Shown one piece after another: positions 17,580 through 29,213 of a stretch of 64,000 nt of DNA (position 1 is its first letter; each line of letters starts with the position of its first letter). Source of the DNA: Pseudomonas gingeri (GTDB lineage Bacteria > Pseudomonadota > Gammaproteobacteria > Pseudomonadales > Pseudomonadaceae); assembly GCF_013385635.1 (NCBI RefSeq), contig NZ_JACAPR010000009.1, positions 1 to 64,000 of the forward strand, given 5' to 3'. The position numbers and the translations under genes are program-made. The notes under the pieces are model-generated. The model searched no databases, had not been told where the DNA came from, and worked only from the letters and a program-made list of their open reading frames with translations.

Positions 17580-17606
17580 CTTGAAAGGCGGGCCATCACC
17601 CCCAAA
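17580..17606 (+). promoter_or_regulatory. sigma32 (RpoH)-like promoter upstream of cbpA
   Basis: CTTGAAA, 13 bases, then CCCCAAA. This matches the sigma32 consensus (CTTGAAA, 13-14 bases, CCCCATnT) closely in sequence and spacing, and points toward cbpA about 180 bases downstream. The remaining part of the 300-base gap shows no gene. Confidence 0.65.
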
Positions 17607-17785
17607 CTTGCAATCATTGGTTCGACTTGTGTAACGGCGATGACAAGAAATCGCCGGCACGGCCGATAAACTTCTGACGTACCGCCCAGTCACAGTCTTG
17701 AGAACGGTCAATCCTTGCCGCGCTGAAAAGCGCATGCTGCAGGCTGCCGGGCGGCGCGAAATCGATAACGCAGGGTGATCCTTAG

Positions 17786-18745
17786 ATGGACTTCAAAGAT
17801 TATTACAAGATCCTGGGTGTTGAGCCGACGGCGGACGACAAGGCCATCAAGGCCGCGTACCGCAAGCTGGCGCGCAAGTACCACCCGGATGTCAGCAAGG
17901 AAAAGGACGCCGAGGCCAAGTTCAAGGACGCCTCCGAAGCCTATGAAGCGCTGAAAAGTGCCGACAAGCGCGCCGAATACGACGATCTGCGCAAATACGG
18001 CCAGCATGGCCAGCCGTTCCAGGGCCCTCCGGGCTGGCAGGGACGTGGCGCGGGCGCGGGCTTTGGTGGCGCAGGTGCCGGTGGCGGTGACTTCTCGGAC
18101 TTCTTCAGTTCGATCTTCGGCTCGCGCGGTGCCGGTTTCAGTAGCGGACAATCGGGCCGCAGCGCCGGTCGTCGAGGACAAGACGTGGAAATGGAACTAC
18201 CGATCTTCCTGGAAGAGAGCCTGACCAACGAGTCGAAGAAGGTCACCTTCCAGGTGCCGCAGTACAACGCGGCCGGCCAGCATGTGAGCAACACCAGCAA
18301 GAGCCTGAACGTGAAGATTCCGGCGGGCGTGGCCGACGGCGAGCGTATCCGCCTCAAGGGCCAGGGCGCGCCGGGGCTCGGTGGTGGGGCCAACGGCGAC
18401 TTGTACCTGACCATTCGTTTCGCACCTCACCCGAAATTCGATGTCGAAGGTGAGGACCTGATCATCACCCTGCCGCTGGCACCGTGGGAGCTGGCGCTGG
18501 GTACCGAAGTGGCGGTGCCGACCCTGACCGGCAAGATCAACCTCAAGGTCCCGGCGGGCAGCCAGAACGGCCAGCGCATGCGCGCCAAGGGCCATGGCCT
18601 GCTGAACAAGGCCGGGCAGCGCGGTTATCTGTTCGTGCAACTCAAGGCGGTCATGCCCAAGCAGAGCGACGATGCCGTGAAGGCGTTGTGGCAGGAACTG
18701 GCGAAGAAGGCCGCATTCGACCCGAGAGAGCAATGGAGTAGCTGA
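17786..18745 (+). CDS. cbpA: curved DNA-binding protein CbpA (DnaJ-class co-chaperone)
   Basis: CbpA is a DnaJ paralog that stimulates DnaK and, in E. coli, binds curved DNA in stationary phase. This 319-residue protein has a J domain at 1-70 with HPD ([20 protein letters not shown]), a Gly/Phe-rich linker, then the two DnaJ C-terminal client domains ([12 protein letters not shown] onward). It lacks the zinc-finger domain, which separates it from DnaJ. It is followed two bases later by cbpM, its dedicated inhibitor. Confidence 0.95.
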   Translation: MDFKDYYKILGVEPTADDKAIKAAYRKLARKYHPDVSKEKDAEAKFKDASEAYEALKSADKRAEYDDLRKYGQHGQPFQGPPGWQGRGAGAGFGGAGAGGGDFSDFFSSIFGSRGAGFSSGQSGRSAGRRGQDVEMELPIFLEESLTNESKKVTFQVPQYNAAGQHVSNTSKSLNVKIPAGVADGERIRLKGQGAPGLGGGANGDLYLTIRFAPHPKFDVEGEDLIITLPLAPWELALGTEVAVPTLTGKINLKVPAGSQNGQRMRAKGHGLLNKAGQRGYLFVQLKAVMPKQSDDAVKALWQELAKKAAFDPREQWSS

Positions 18746-18747
18746 TC

Positions 18748-19053
18748 ATGAGCCCAGCCCTGAGCGTTCAACTGGATATGCAAGCCTTCTGCGAGGCGTC
18801 CGAACTGCCGGTCGCCTACGTGATCGAAATCGTCGAACACGGCATCCTCGAACCCCAGGGCCGCTCACCGGAGGCCTGGCGCTTTCTCGACCATGAACTG
18901 GTCATCGCCCGGCGCGCCGCCAAGCTGCGCCAGGACCTCGAACTGGAATGGGAAGGCGTGGCCCTGGCCCTGGAGCTGCTGGGCGAGGTCCGCGAGCTGC
19001 GGGCGGAAAACCGCATGCTCCGCCAGCGCCTGGAGCGGCTGGTCGACGAATAG
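18748..19053 (+). CDS. cbpM: CbpA modulator CbpM
   Basis: A 101-residue MerR-like helical protein that binds the CbpA J domain and blocks its DnaK interaction. The N-terminal half (FCEASELPVAYVIEIVEHGI) is the HTH-like fold, and the C-terminal half is a coiled coil (LGEVRELRAENRMLRQRLER). Position directly after cbpA is the conserved arrangement. Confidence 0.93.
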   Translation: MSPALSVQLDMQAFCEASELPVAYVIEIVEHGILEPQGRSPEAWRFLDHELVIARRAAKLRQDLELEWEGVALALELLGEVRELRAENRMLRQRLERLVDE

Positions 19054-19065
19054 CCGGGCGGGCGC

Positions 19066-20211
19066 TCAGGATTCGGCGCGCGACACACGCGGCAGCAGGA
19101 CCCTGAACCGCGTGCCTTCTTCCTCGCTGGAACTGACCTCGATGCTGCCCTGGTGGGCCGTCACCACTTCCTTGACGATAAACAAGCCCAGGCCCAGGCT
19201 GGTCGAGGCCCCCGATTGTCCGAGTTCCTCGGCGGCGTTGCGTACCAGCGGATCGAAGATCGTCGCCAGGGCCTCGGCCGGAATCGGCGTGCCGAAGTTG
19301 TGCATGGACAGGCTGACACTGTCTTCGCCGCCGATCAGGGTCAGGGTCACCTTGCGCCGGCTGGCGCCGTGCTGCAGGGCATTGCCGATCAGGTTCTGCA
19401 GCATCTGTTCGATCCGGCTCCGATCCCAGACCCCATGTACATCGCCTTCGACCTTGAGGCTCGGACGACACTCCGGCTGTCCGGCCCAGGCTTCGTTGAG
19501 TGCGGCTTTTGCCGCGCTCACCAGGTCCATGGGCGCCGGATCTATCGGCAACTGGCTGCCCAGGCGGCTGCGCACGAACTCCAGCAGGTCGTTGACCATC
19601 GCGCCCATATGACGGGCGCTGCTCTTGATGTTCTTCACATAGCCCATGGCCGTTTCATTGAGCTGCGTCTTGCGCACCAGCATTTCCGTGGACATGCTCA
19701 CCGCCTGCAGCGGCGCGCGCAGATCGTGGCCGAGAATGGCCAGGAAGATATCCCGCGAGCGGTTGACCTGCTCGGCATAGGCGGCGGTGGATTCGGCCAG
19801 GGCTTCGTCGATGGCTTCGTTGAAGCGGATCATGTCCTGGAAGTAGGACAGGTCCGGCGAGGACAGGCTGTTGACCCAACGGCGGATCACGCAGGCGCGC
19901 AGATGACGGAACTCCGAGGTCATCTGCACCAGGTCGAAACCGTCGTTATGCCGCAATTCGCCGTGGCTGGCGGCGGCGATATCGAGGCTGGGGCTGTTCT
20001 CCGGGCCTTCGCCCTTGGCCTTGGCGACCTGCTGGCTGGCGCTCTGGGCGGTCTCCATGTCCCGTGCGGCCGCCAGCAGGATCGACTTGGCGTGATCGCG
20101 CAGGGCGACCCGGCCCATGCTGTCCGCCGCGGGCGTCAGGGTTTTGGCAAACTGCTCCCAGTCATCGACGATGGCGTCAACATGCTGCACGATAAAGTCA
20201 GACAGGTGCAT
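19066..20211 (-). CDS. orphan sensor histidine kinase with RsbRD-type N-terminal domain
   Basis: A 381-residue cytoplasmic kinase. Residues 1-140 form a helical RsbRD-like sensor domain with no membrane segments. The dimerisation helix carries His162 (FLAILGHDLRAPLQAV), followed by the N box (NLIGNALQHG) and G box (LGLGLFIVKEVVTAHQG). No response regulator is adjacent; it converges on cbpM and precedes ureC. The signal and partner are unknown. Confidence 0.87.
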   Translation of the reverse strand: MHLSDFIVQHVDAIVDDWEQFAKTLTPAADSMGRVALRDHAKSILLAAARDMETAQSASQQVAKAKGEGPENSPSLDIAAASHGELRHNDGFDLVQMTSEFRHLRACVIRRWVNSLSSPDLSYFQDMIRFNEAIDEALAESTAAYAEQVNRSRDIFLAILGHDLRAPLQAVSMSTEMLVRKTQLNETAMGYVKNIKSSARHMGAMVNDLLEFVRSRLGSQLPIDPAPMDLVSAAKAALNEAWAGQPECRPSLKVEGDVHGVWDRSRIEQMLQNLIGNALQHGASRRKVTLTLIGGEDSVSLSMHNFGTPIPAEALATIFDPLVRNAAEELGQSGASTSLGLGLFIVKEVVTAHQGSIEVSSSEEEGTRFRVLLPRVSRAES

Positions 20212-20288
20212 GACCGATACCTTGATGAACAGCGCAAAAGGGGCTGGACGTGTTGCATCTTAGCCCCTAATTGCGGCGCTGCCTGCGA

Positions 20289-21985
20289 CTAGAAGAGGAA
20301 ATACCTCTGCGCCATCGGCAGCACCTGCGCCGGCTCGCACCAGAGCAGCACGCCATCGGCCTTGACCTGGTAGGTCTGCGGGTCGACATCGATAGTGGGC
20401 AGGTAGTCGTTGTGGATCAGGTCGGTCTTGCTCACCGTACGACAGCCCTTGACCACGGCGATCCTTTTCTTCAATCCCAGGCTCTCGGGCAGGCCCGCCT
20501 CCTGGGCTGCCTGGCTGATAAAGGTCAGGCTGGTGGCGTGCAGCGAGCCACCATAACTGGCGAACATCGGCCGATAGTGAACCGGTTGCGGCGTCGGGAT
20601 CGAGGCATTGGCATCGCCCATGAGGCTGGCGGCAATCGCCCCGCCCTTGAGGATCAGGGTCGGCTTGACGCCGAAGAAGGCCGGGCGCCAGAGCACCAGG
20701 TCGGCCCATTTACCGATCTCGATGGAGCCCACTTCGTGGCTGATGCCGTGGGTGATCGCCGGGTTGATGGTGTACTTGGCGATATAACGCTTGACCCGGA
20801 AGTTGCTGTTGCCCTCGCCATCGCCCGGCAGCGGCCCGCGCTGCTTGTGCATCTTGTCGGCGGTTTGCCAGGTACGGGTGATGACTTCGCCGACCCGGCC
20901 CATGGCCTGGCTGTCGGAGCTGATCATCGAGAACGCGCCGAGGTCGTGGAGGATGTCCTCGGCGGCAATGGTTTCCCGGCGGATGCGGCTTTCGGCGAAG
21001 GCCACGTCCTCGGCGATGCTCGGGTCGAGGTGATGGCAGACCATCAGCATATCCAGGTGTTCGTCGATGGTGTTGCGGGTGAAGGGCCGGGTCGGGTTGG
21101 TCGAGCTCGGCAGCACATTGGCGAAGCCGCAGGCCTTGATGATATCCGGCGCATGGCCGCCGCCCGCACCTTCGGTGTGGTAGGTGTGGATGGTGCGGCC
21201 CTTGAACGCGCCGAGGGTGGTTTCGACAAAGCCTGACTCGTTGAGGGTGTCGGTGTGGATCGCCACCTGCACATCGTACTGGTCGGCCACGCTCAGGCAG
21301 TTGTCGATGGACGCGGGGGTGGTGCCCCAGTCTTCGTGGAGCTTGAGGCCGATGGCGCCGGCCTTGACCTGTTCGATCAGCGGCTCCGGCAGGCTGGCGT
21401 TGCCCTTGCCGGTGAGGCCGATGTTCATCGGGAAGGCATCGGCGGCCTGGAGCATGCGTGCCAGGTGCCAGGGGCCGGAGGTGCAGGTGGTGGCGTTGGT
21501 GCCGGTGGCCGGCCCGGTGCCGCCGCCGATCATGGTGGTGACGCCGCTCATCAGCGCCTCTTCGATCTGCTGCGGGCAGATGAAGTGGATATGGGTGTCG
21601 ATACCGCCGGCGGTGAGGATCATGCCTTCACCGGCGATGACTTCGGTGCTGGCACCGATGGCGATGGTCACGTCGGGCTGGATGTCCGGGTTGCCGGCCT
21701 TGCCGATGGCGGCGATGCGTCCGTCCTTGAGGCCGACATCGGCCTTGACGATGCCCCAGTGGTCGATGATCAGGGCGTTGGTGATCAGCGTGTCGACCAC
21801 TTCGGCGGCGAGCAACTGGCCCTGGCCCATGCCGTCACGGATGACCTTGCCGCCGCCGAACTTCACTTCTTCGCCGTAGGTGGTGAAGTCCTTTTCCACT
21901 TCGATCCACAGGTCGGTATCGGCCAGGCGTACCTTGTCGCCGACCGTGGGGCCGAACATGTCGGCGTAGGCTTGTCTGGAAATCT

Positions 21986-21989
<4 letters not shown>
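20289..21989 (-). CDS. ureC: urease subunit alpha UreC
   Basis: The catalytic subunit of urease, hydrolysing urea to ammonia and carbamate with a di-nickel centre. All active-site residues are visible: His133 and His135 ([12 protein letters not shown]), carbamylated Lys216 ([12 protein letters not shown]), His245 (AIHTD), His271 (HTYHTEG), Asp359 (SDSQAMGR) and the mobile flap Cys318-His319 (MVCHHLDPS). The length of 566 residues is normal. It overlaps ureB by four bases and ends the urt-ure transcription unit. Confidence 0.99.
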
Positions 21990-23377
<1,388 letters not shown>

Positions 23378-23385
23378 GCGGGGCC

Positions 23386-23688
<303 letters not shown>

Positions 23689-23753
23689 GGTTCACAAGTC
23701 CGTTGGCAGGCGGTGGAAAAGCAGGAAATCGAGGGTGAGCGGTGAAGAACAAA

Positions 23754-24593
23754 TCATGTGTTCCAGATCCTTGGCGGCACCGCCTCACGGCCCAGCAGCG
23801 CCGGACGCAGCAGTCGCCACAGTTCTATCAGCCAGGCCCGCGCATGCAGAGCCTGGCCGGCCAGGCAGCGGGCCACCAGCAGGCCGGGGAGCTGGCTGAG
23901 GTCGCCGCGCACCGCTGTGGGCAGATTGCGACAGCGCTCCAGCAACTCGCTGTCGATTTCACCGGTGACCAGCAGGGTAGCGAACACCGGCTGGCCGTCG
24001 AGCCCGATCGGCGAGTCCAGCAGGCCGTCGTTGCCCTGGATACGCTGGCGCTCGTGCCACAGCGGCAGGCCGTCGCGGCGGACATCGAGGTGCGACTGGA
24101 AATGCCCGAGGTCGAAGCGTTCGCCGCTGGCCGGGCGGCCGAGAGCGACCATATCCCAGTAGAACAACCGCGCGTCGCCTTCCAGGTCGATGCGGGTGTC
24201 GAGTTCGGCCTGGGCCGCGCTGAAGACGATGGTTTCCTGGGGCAGCCATTCCAGGGTGGCCCCGGCGGCGACCTTGAGGGTCAGCGTCTGGCTGGCCGGA
24301 CCGCTGGCGCGGTACCACTTGGCGGCGCCGGGGCTGGTCAGTTGCGCCCAGGCATCGCGTTCGACGCTGGCGCGGATATCCAGGCGATCACCGCCGGCAA
24401 TCCCGCCCGGCGGGTGGACGATGATGTGCTGGCAGACCTCCGGGCCTTCGGCATACAGGTGTTTCTGCACCCGCAGCGGGCCGTTGTGGCGGCGCTGGAC
24501 CGGGCGCGTGGTGGCGCCGAAACGGGCGTAGCCGAGCTCCAGCTCGGCGTGCCAGCTGGGGGTGAACAGGGCGGTAGAGGCGGGCAGGTTCAT
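23754..24593 (-). CDS. ureD: urease accessory protein UreD
   Basis: A 279-residue UreD/UreH protein, the scaffold that first binds apo-urease and passes nickel from UreG. Family motifs [14 protein letters not shown] and [11 protein letters not shown] are clear near residues 80-110. It follows urtE after 30 bases on the same strand, which physically joins urea uptake and urea hydrolysis genes into one unit. Confidence 0.96.
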   Translation of the reverse strand: MNLPASTALFTPSWHAELELGYARFGATTRPVQRRHNGPLRVQKHLYAEGPEVCQHIIVHPPGGIAGGDRLDIRASVERDAWAQLTSPGAAKWYRASGPASQTLTLKVAAGATLEWLPQETIVFSAAQAELDTRIDLEGDARLFYWDMVALGRPASGERFDLGHFQSHLDVRRDGLPLWHERQRIQGNDGLLDSPIGLDGQPVFATLLVTGEIDSELLERCRNLPTAVRGDLSQLPGLLVARCLAGQALHARAWLIELWRLLRPALLGREAVPPRIWNT

Positions 24594-24623
24594 GAGTTCC
24601 GATTATCGTCAGGACGCTACAGG

Positions 24624-25322
24624 TTAGATCGTAACCAGGCCGCGTACACCCTCGGCTTCCATATTTTCTCCGCGACCCTGCTGGACGATCTCGCCCCGGG
24701 ACATCACCAGGTACTGATCGGCCAGTTCGGCGGCAAAATCATAGAATTGCTCCACCAGCAGGATGGCCATGTCGCCGCGGGCCGCGAGCTTCTTGATCAC
24801 CGCGCCGATCTCCTTGATCACCGAGGGTTGGATGCCTTCGGTGGGTTCGTCGAGGATCAGCAGGCGCGGGCGGCTGGCCAGGGCCCTTCCGATAGCAAGC
24901 TGTTGCTGCTGGCCGCCGGACAGGTCGCCGCCACGGCGTTGCTTCATCTGCAGCAGGACCGGGAACAGTTCGTAGATAAACGCCGGGACTTCCCTGGCTT
25001 GCGAACCCGGGAAGCGCGACAGGCCCATCAGCAGGTTTTCCTCCACCGTCAGCCGGCCGAAGATTTCCCGACCCTGGGGGACGTAGGCGATGCCGGCATG
25101 CACCCGCTGGTGCGGCTTGAACTGGGTGATGGGCTTGCCTTCCCACTGCACGACACCTTCCTTGGCCGGCAGCAGGCCCATCAGGCACTTGAGCAGGGTG
25201 GTCTTGCCCACGCCGTTGCGGCCGAGCAGGCAGGTGACTTCGCCGACCTTCACGTCGAACGACAGGCCCCGCAGGATGTGGCTACCGCCGTAGTACTGGT
25301 GCAGCTTGTCGACTTGCAGCAT
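24624..25322 (-). CDS. urtE: urea ABC transporter ATP-binding subunit UrtE
   Basis: A 232-residue ATPase of the branched-chain/urea class. Walker A is GRNGVGKTT near residue 37, the signature LSGGQQQQLAIGRAL, and Walker B LLILDEPTEG. The ATG at 25322 (MLQVDKLHQYYGG) is the normal family start; the open frame running upstream translates REP sequence and is rejected. With UrtD it powers the UrtBC permease. Confidence 0.95.
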   Translation of the reverse strand: MLQVDKLHQYYGGSHILRGLSFDVKVGEVTCLLGRNGVGKTTLLKCLMGLLPAKEGVVQWEGKPITQFKPHQRVHAGIAYVPQGREIFGRLTVEENLLMGLSRFPGSQAREVPAFIYELFPVLLQMKQRRGGDLSGGQQQQLAIGRALASRPRLLILDEPTEGIQPSVIKEIGAVIKKLAARGDMAILLVEQFYDFAAELADQYLVMSRGEIVQQGRGENMEAEGVRGLVTI

Positions 25323-25374
25323 GGTCAGGCTCTCATCAACTGTCGCAAATTCTGATCGGATATACACGTAACCC

Positions 25375-25495
25375 GTGGGAGCCGGGCTTGCCCGCGAAGC
25401 TTTTGGCGATCTCAAGGGCCCCATCGCCGGCAAGCCGGCTCCTACAGGTGGGCACAATCATTGCCCTTGTGGGAGCCGGCTTGCCGGCGATGGCG
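25375..25495. repeat. REPIN plus REP singlet between urtD and urtE
   Basis: A REPIN (25375-25447) and a further half (TGTGGGAGCCGGCTTGCCGG, 25468-25487) fill the 206-base gap inside an otherwise tightly packed operon. Such stem-loops can protect upstream mRNA or reduce downstream expression. Confidence 0.88.
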
Positions 25496-25528
25496 ATGCC
25501 ACATTCGCCGCCATCGTGAGCGGTGTCT

Positions 25529-26389
25529 TCATCTCCCGAGGTAGACCTCGATCACCCGCTCGTTTTCCTGCACCTGTTCCAGCGATCCTTCGGCCAGCAC
25601 GCTGCCCTGGTGCAACACGGTCACATGGTCGGCAATCGCGCCGACAAACCCCATGTCGTGTTCCACCACCATCAGCGAGTGCTTGCCGGCGAGGGTCTTG
25701 AACAGTTCGGCGGTGAACTCGGTCTCGGCATCGGTCATGCCCGCCACCGGCTCGTCGAGCAGCAGCAGTTGCGGGTCCTGCATCAACAGCATGCCGATCT
25801 CCAGGAACTGCTTCTGGCCATGGGACAACAGGCCCGCCGGGCGATTGACCGCGGCTGTCAGGCGGATGGTTTCCAGGACCCGGGCAATGCCGTCCTTCTG
25901 CTCGCCGCTCAGGCGAGCACGCAGGCTGGCCCACACCGACTTGTCGGTCTTCTGCGCCAGCTCAAGGTTTTCGAACACACTGAGAGCTTCGAACACCGTG
26001 GGCTTCTGGAACTTGCGGCCGATCCCGGCCTGGGCGATCTGCACTTCGCTCATCTGCGTCAGGTCGAGGGTCTCGCCGAACCAGGCCTTGCCGTGGCTGG
26101 GCCGGGTCTTGCCGGTGATCACGTCCATCAGGGTGGTCTTGCCCGCGCCGTTGGGGCCGATGATGCAGCGCAGCTCGCCGACGCCGATATACAGGTTGAG
26201 GTCGTTCAACGCCTTGAAACCGTCGAAGCTGACGCTGATATCTTCCAGGGTCAGGATGGTCCCGTGGCGGGTGTTCAGGCCCGTGCCGGCGGCCTGGCCG
26301 AGGCCGATGGCGTCGCGACTGCTGCCGGAATCCTTATTAGGTTCCAGGATAGGTTCCAGCATGAACTCCGCCGTTGGTGTGATTCTCAT
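25529..26389 (-). CDS. urtD: urea ABC transporter ATP-binding subunit UrtD
   Basis: A 286-residue ATPase. After an N-terminal extension of about 45 residues, Walker A GPNGAGKTT, the signature LLSHGQKQFLEIGMLLMQ and Walker B LLLLDEPVAGM follow, as in UrtD/LivG proteins. The ATG at 26389 overlaps the urtC stop by four bases, which excludes the longer upstream frame. Confidence 0.95.
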   Translation of the reverse strand: MRITPTAEFMLEPILEPNKDSGSSRDAIGLGQAAGTGLNTRHGTILTLEDISVSFDGFKALNDLNLYIGVGELRCIIGPNGAGKTTLMDVITGKTRPSHGKAWFGETLDLTQMSEVQIAQAGIGRKFQKPTVFEALSVFENLELAQKTDKSVWASLRARLSGEQKDGIARVLETIRLTAAVNRPAGLLSHGQKQFLEIGMLLMQDPQLLLLDEPVAGMTDAETEFTAELFKTLAGKHSLMVVEHDMGFVGAIADHVTVLHQGSVLAEGSLEQVQENERVIEVYLGR

Positions 26390-27465
26390 TGCTCGCCCCT
26401 TTTCTTCAACAGGCCGATCACGCCCTTGGGCAGGTACAGGGTCACGACGATAAACAGCGCACCGAGGAAGAACAGCCAGTATTCCGGAAAGGCCACGGTG
26501 AACCAGCTCTTCATGCCATTGACCACACCGGCGCCGAGCAGCGGTCCGATCAGCGTGCCACGCCCGCCGAGGGCGACCCATACGGCGGCTTCGATGGAGT
26601 TGGTCGGCGACATTTCGCTGGGGTTGATGATCCCCACCTGCGGCACATACAGAGCCCCGGCCAGGCCGCACAGCACCGCGCTCAGGACCCAGACGAAGAG
26701 CTTGAAGCCACGTGGATCGTAGCCGCAGAACATCAGGCGGTTTTCCGCGTCGCGCAGGGCGGTCAACACCCGGCCGAACTTGCTCCGGGCCAGCCGCCAG
26801 CCGCAGTACAGGCTGGCGACCAGGAGCAGCACGGTGGCAAGAAACAGGACGGCGCGAGTGCCAGGTTCGGTGATGCCGAAACCGAGGATGCTGCGGAAGT
26901 TGGTAAAGCCGTTGTTGCCGCCGAAACCGGTTTCGTTGCGGAAGAACAACAGCATGCCGGCGAAGGTCAGGGCCTGGGTCATGATCGAGAAATACACGCC
27001 CTTGATCCGCGAACGGAAGGCGAAGAAGCCGAAGACCAGGGCCAGCAGCCCCGGCGCCAGCACTACCAGGCACAGAGCCCAGAGGAAGTGGCTGGTGCCG
27101 GTCCAGTACCAGGGCAGTTCGGTCCACGACAGGAAGGTCATGAACGCCGGCAGTTCATCGCCGGACGCTTCGCGCATCAGGTACATGCCCATGGCGTAGC
27201 CGCCCAGGGCGAAGAACAGGCCATGGCCCAGGGACAGCAGGCCGGCATAGCCCCAGACCAGGTCCAGGGCCAGGGCGACAATGGCGTAGCAGAGAATCTT
27301 GCCCACCAGGGTCAGGGTATAGGCCGAGACCTGCAGCGGGTTTTCCGGTGCCAGCAGCGAGAGCAGTGGCAACGCCAGCAGCAACAGCAGCACCACGGCG
27401 CCGACGGCAAGGGTCACCTTCGGCCCGGCTTTCTGGCTCGCGGTCAATATCAGGGGCTGGTTCAT
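26386..27465 (-). CDS. urtC: urea ABC transporter permease UrtC
   Basis: A 359-residue LivM-type permease with about ten helices. Characteristic segments are DLVWGYAGLLSLGHGLFFAL and AALWVALGGRGTLIGPLLGAG (AVWVALGGRGTLIGPLLGAG in the protein), the coupling loop region. Start and stop overlap urtB and urtD respectively, so the genes are translationally coupled. Confidence 0.95.
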   Translation of the reverse strand: MNQPLILTASQKAGPKVTLAVGAVVLLLLLALPLLSLLAPENPLQVSAYTLTLVGKILCYAIVALALDLVWGYAGLLSLGHGLFFALGGYAMGMYLMREASGDELPAFMTFLSWTELPWYWTGTSHFLWALCLVVLAPGLLALVFGFFAFRSRIKGVYFSIMTQALTFAGMLLFFRNETGFGGNNGFTNFRSILGFGITEPGTRAVLFLATVLLLVASLYCGWRLARSKFGRVLTALRDAENRLMFCGYDPRGFKLFVWVLSAVLCGLAGALYVPQVGIINPSEMSPTNSIEAAVWVALGGRGTLIGPLLGAGVVNGMKSWFTVAFPEYWLFFLGALFIVVTLYLPKGVIGLLKKRGEQ

Positions 27466-28970
27466 CAGTCGATCACCCGTCCTTTCAGTGCGAAGAGCCC
27501 TTGCGGACGTTTCTGGATAAACAGAATGATCAGCGCGAGGATGAGGATCTTGCCCAGTACGGCGCCGATCTGCGGTTCCAGGATCTTGTTGGCGATCCCC
27601 AGGCCGAACGCGGCCATGACGCTGCCCGCCAACTGGCCGACGCCGCCGAGGACCACCACCAGGAACGAGTCGATGATGTAGCTCTGGCCCAGGTCCGGGC
27701 CGACGTTGCCGATCTGGCTCAAGGCCACGCCGCCGAGGCCGGCGATACCGGAGCCGAGGCCGAAGGCGAGCATGTCGACACGGCCGGTGGGCACGCCGCA
27801 GCAGGCGGCCATGTTGCGGTTCTGGGTCACGGCCCGCACGTTCAGGCCCAGGCGTGTCTTGTTCAGCAGCAGCCAGGTCAGCACCACCACGAACAGGGCG
27901 AAGGCGATGATGACGATGCGGCTGTAGGGCAGGACGAGGTTAGGCAGGACCTGGATGCCGCCGGACAGCCAGGCCGGGTTGGCGACTTCGACGTTCTGCG
28001 CGCCGAACACCAGGCGCACCAGCTGGATCAGCATCAGGCTGATGCCCCAGGTGGCGAGCAGGGTCTCCAGGGGGCGACCGTAGAGGTGGCGGATCACCGT
28101 GCGTTCCAGGGCCATGCCGATGGCAGCGGTGACGAAGAACGCCACCGGCAGGGCCACCAGCGGATAGTAGTCGATGGCTTGCGGCGCGAAGCGCTGGAAC
28201 AGCAACTGCACCACGTAGGTGGCGTAGGCACCGAGCATCAGCATTTCGCCGTGGGCCATATTGATGACGCCCAACAAGCCGAAGGTGATCGCCAGGCCGA
28301 GGGCCGCCAGTAACAGGATCGAACCGAGGGACATGCCGCTGAAGGCCTGGCCGAGGATCTCGCCGACCATCAGCTTGCGCTTGACCTGGGCCAGGCTGGT
28401 TTCGGCGGCGGTATGCACGCCGGCATCGCTTTCGACACCGGGGGCGAGCAGGCCTTCGAGGCGGGTCCGGGCCAGGGGATCGCCGGTTTCGCCGAGCAGG
28501 CGGACGGCGGCCAGGCGCACGGCCGGGTCGCTGTCCACCAGTTGCAGGTTGGCCAGGGCCAGGCTCAGGGCCGCATGGACATCGGCATCGGTTTCGCCGG
28601 CCAGTTGCCGGTCGAGGAAATTCAGCTGCGCGGGTTTGGCGCTTTTCTGCAGTTGCCGGGCGGCGCCCAGGCGCACCCTGGCGTCGGCGGCGAGCAGTTG
28701 CTGGGCGGCGACCGCGGTATCGATCAGACCGCGCAGGCGGTTGTTCAGGCGCACCGGTTGTGGGGCTGCGCCGTCGATGCTGATCTCGCCCTGTTGCAGG
28801 CTGTTGATCAGTTCGACGCGCGCGGGATCGGGTTGGGCGGCCCAGCTTTCCAGGAGCTTGGCCTGTTGCATGGGATTGGCCGCGACGAAGTCGCTGGCGT
28901 CACTGGCGTGGGCGGCCATCGGCAGCACGACGGCCAGGGCAAGAATCAGGCGATACAGGGCAGTGGGCAT
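27465..28970 (-). CDS. urtB: urea ABC transporter permease UrtB
   Basis: A 501-residue protein. As in other UrtB proteins a signal peptide (ALYRLILALAVVLPMAAHA) and a periplasmic helical region of about 190 residues, with HEAT-like repeats, precede the LivH-type permease domain (MSLGSILLLAALGLAITFGL onward). The start at 28970 (MPTALYRL) is preferred to the longer frame that crosses a REPIN. It ends in TGATG, overlapping urtC by one base. Confidence 0.94.
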   Translation of the reverse strand: MPTALYRLILALAVVLPMAAHASDASDFVAANPMQQAKLLESWAAQPDPARVELINSLQQGEISIDGAAPQPVRLNNRLRGLIDTAVAAQQLLAADARVRLGAARQLQKSAKPAQLNFLDRQLAGETDADVHAALSLALANLQLVDSDPAVRLAAVRLLGETGDPLARTRLEGLLAPGVESDAGVHTAAETSLAQVKRKLMVGEILGQAFSGMSLGSILLLAALGLAITFGLLGVINMAHGEMLMLGAYATYVVQLLFQRFAPQAIDYYPLVALPVAFFVTAAIGMALERTVIRHLYGRPLETLLATWGISLMLIQLVRLVFGAQNVEVANPAWLSGGIQVLPNLVLPYSRIVIIAFALFVVVLTWLLLNKTRLGLNVRAVTQNRNMAACCGVPTGRVDMLAFGLGSGIAGLGGVALSQIGNVGPDLGQSYIIDSFLVVVLGGVGQLAGSVMAAFGLGIANKILEPQIGAVLGKILILALIILFIQKRPQGLFALKGRVID

Positions 28971-29019
28971 ATCGGTGGCCTTGCACAAGGAAACGACGAA
29001 CTTGAAACGATCCGGTTCC

Positions 29020-29153
29020 TGTGGCGAGCGGGCTTGCCCGCGCTCGGCTGCGCGGCAGTCGTAAAACCGGACATCTCGGGTTATCTGAAACACCGAGCTC
29101 TCTGGTTTCAGGGCCGCTTCGCGCCCCAGCGGGGGCAAGCCCCCTCGCCACAA
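29020..29153. repeat. asymmetric REPIN between urtA and urtB
   Basis: The left head is TGTGGCGAGCGGGCTTGCCC, while the right arm is GGGGGCAAGCCCCCTCGCCA, which belongs to a GGGGGCTTGCCCCC-type variant. The two halves therefore differ at paired positions. It lies in the 243-base gap after urtA, a typical place for differential expression of an abundant binding protein. Confidence 0.85.
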
Positions 29154-29213
29154 GGTTGAGGTCATCACATGGATTGGGTAATCAGCCCGCTTTCGGCGGG
29201 CCAATTCCTCCAC

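Noticed and set aside
23742..25355. 537-codon rightward open frame over ureD and urtE
   Set aside because: Lies entirely opposite two well-identified genes and has shadow-type composition.
28971..29213. N-terminal extension of UrtB through the REPIN
   Set aside because: The extension translates REP sequence and the true signal peptide begins at MPTALYRL.
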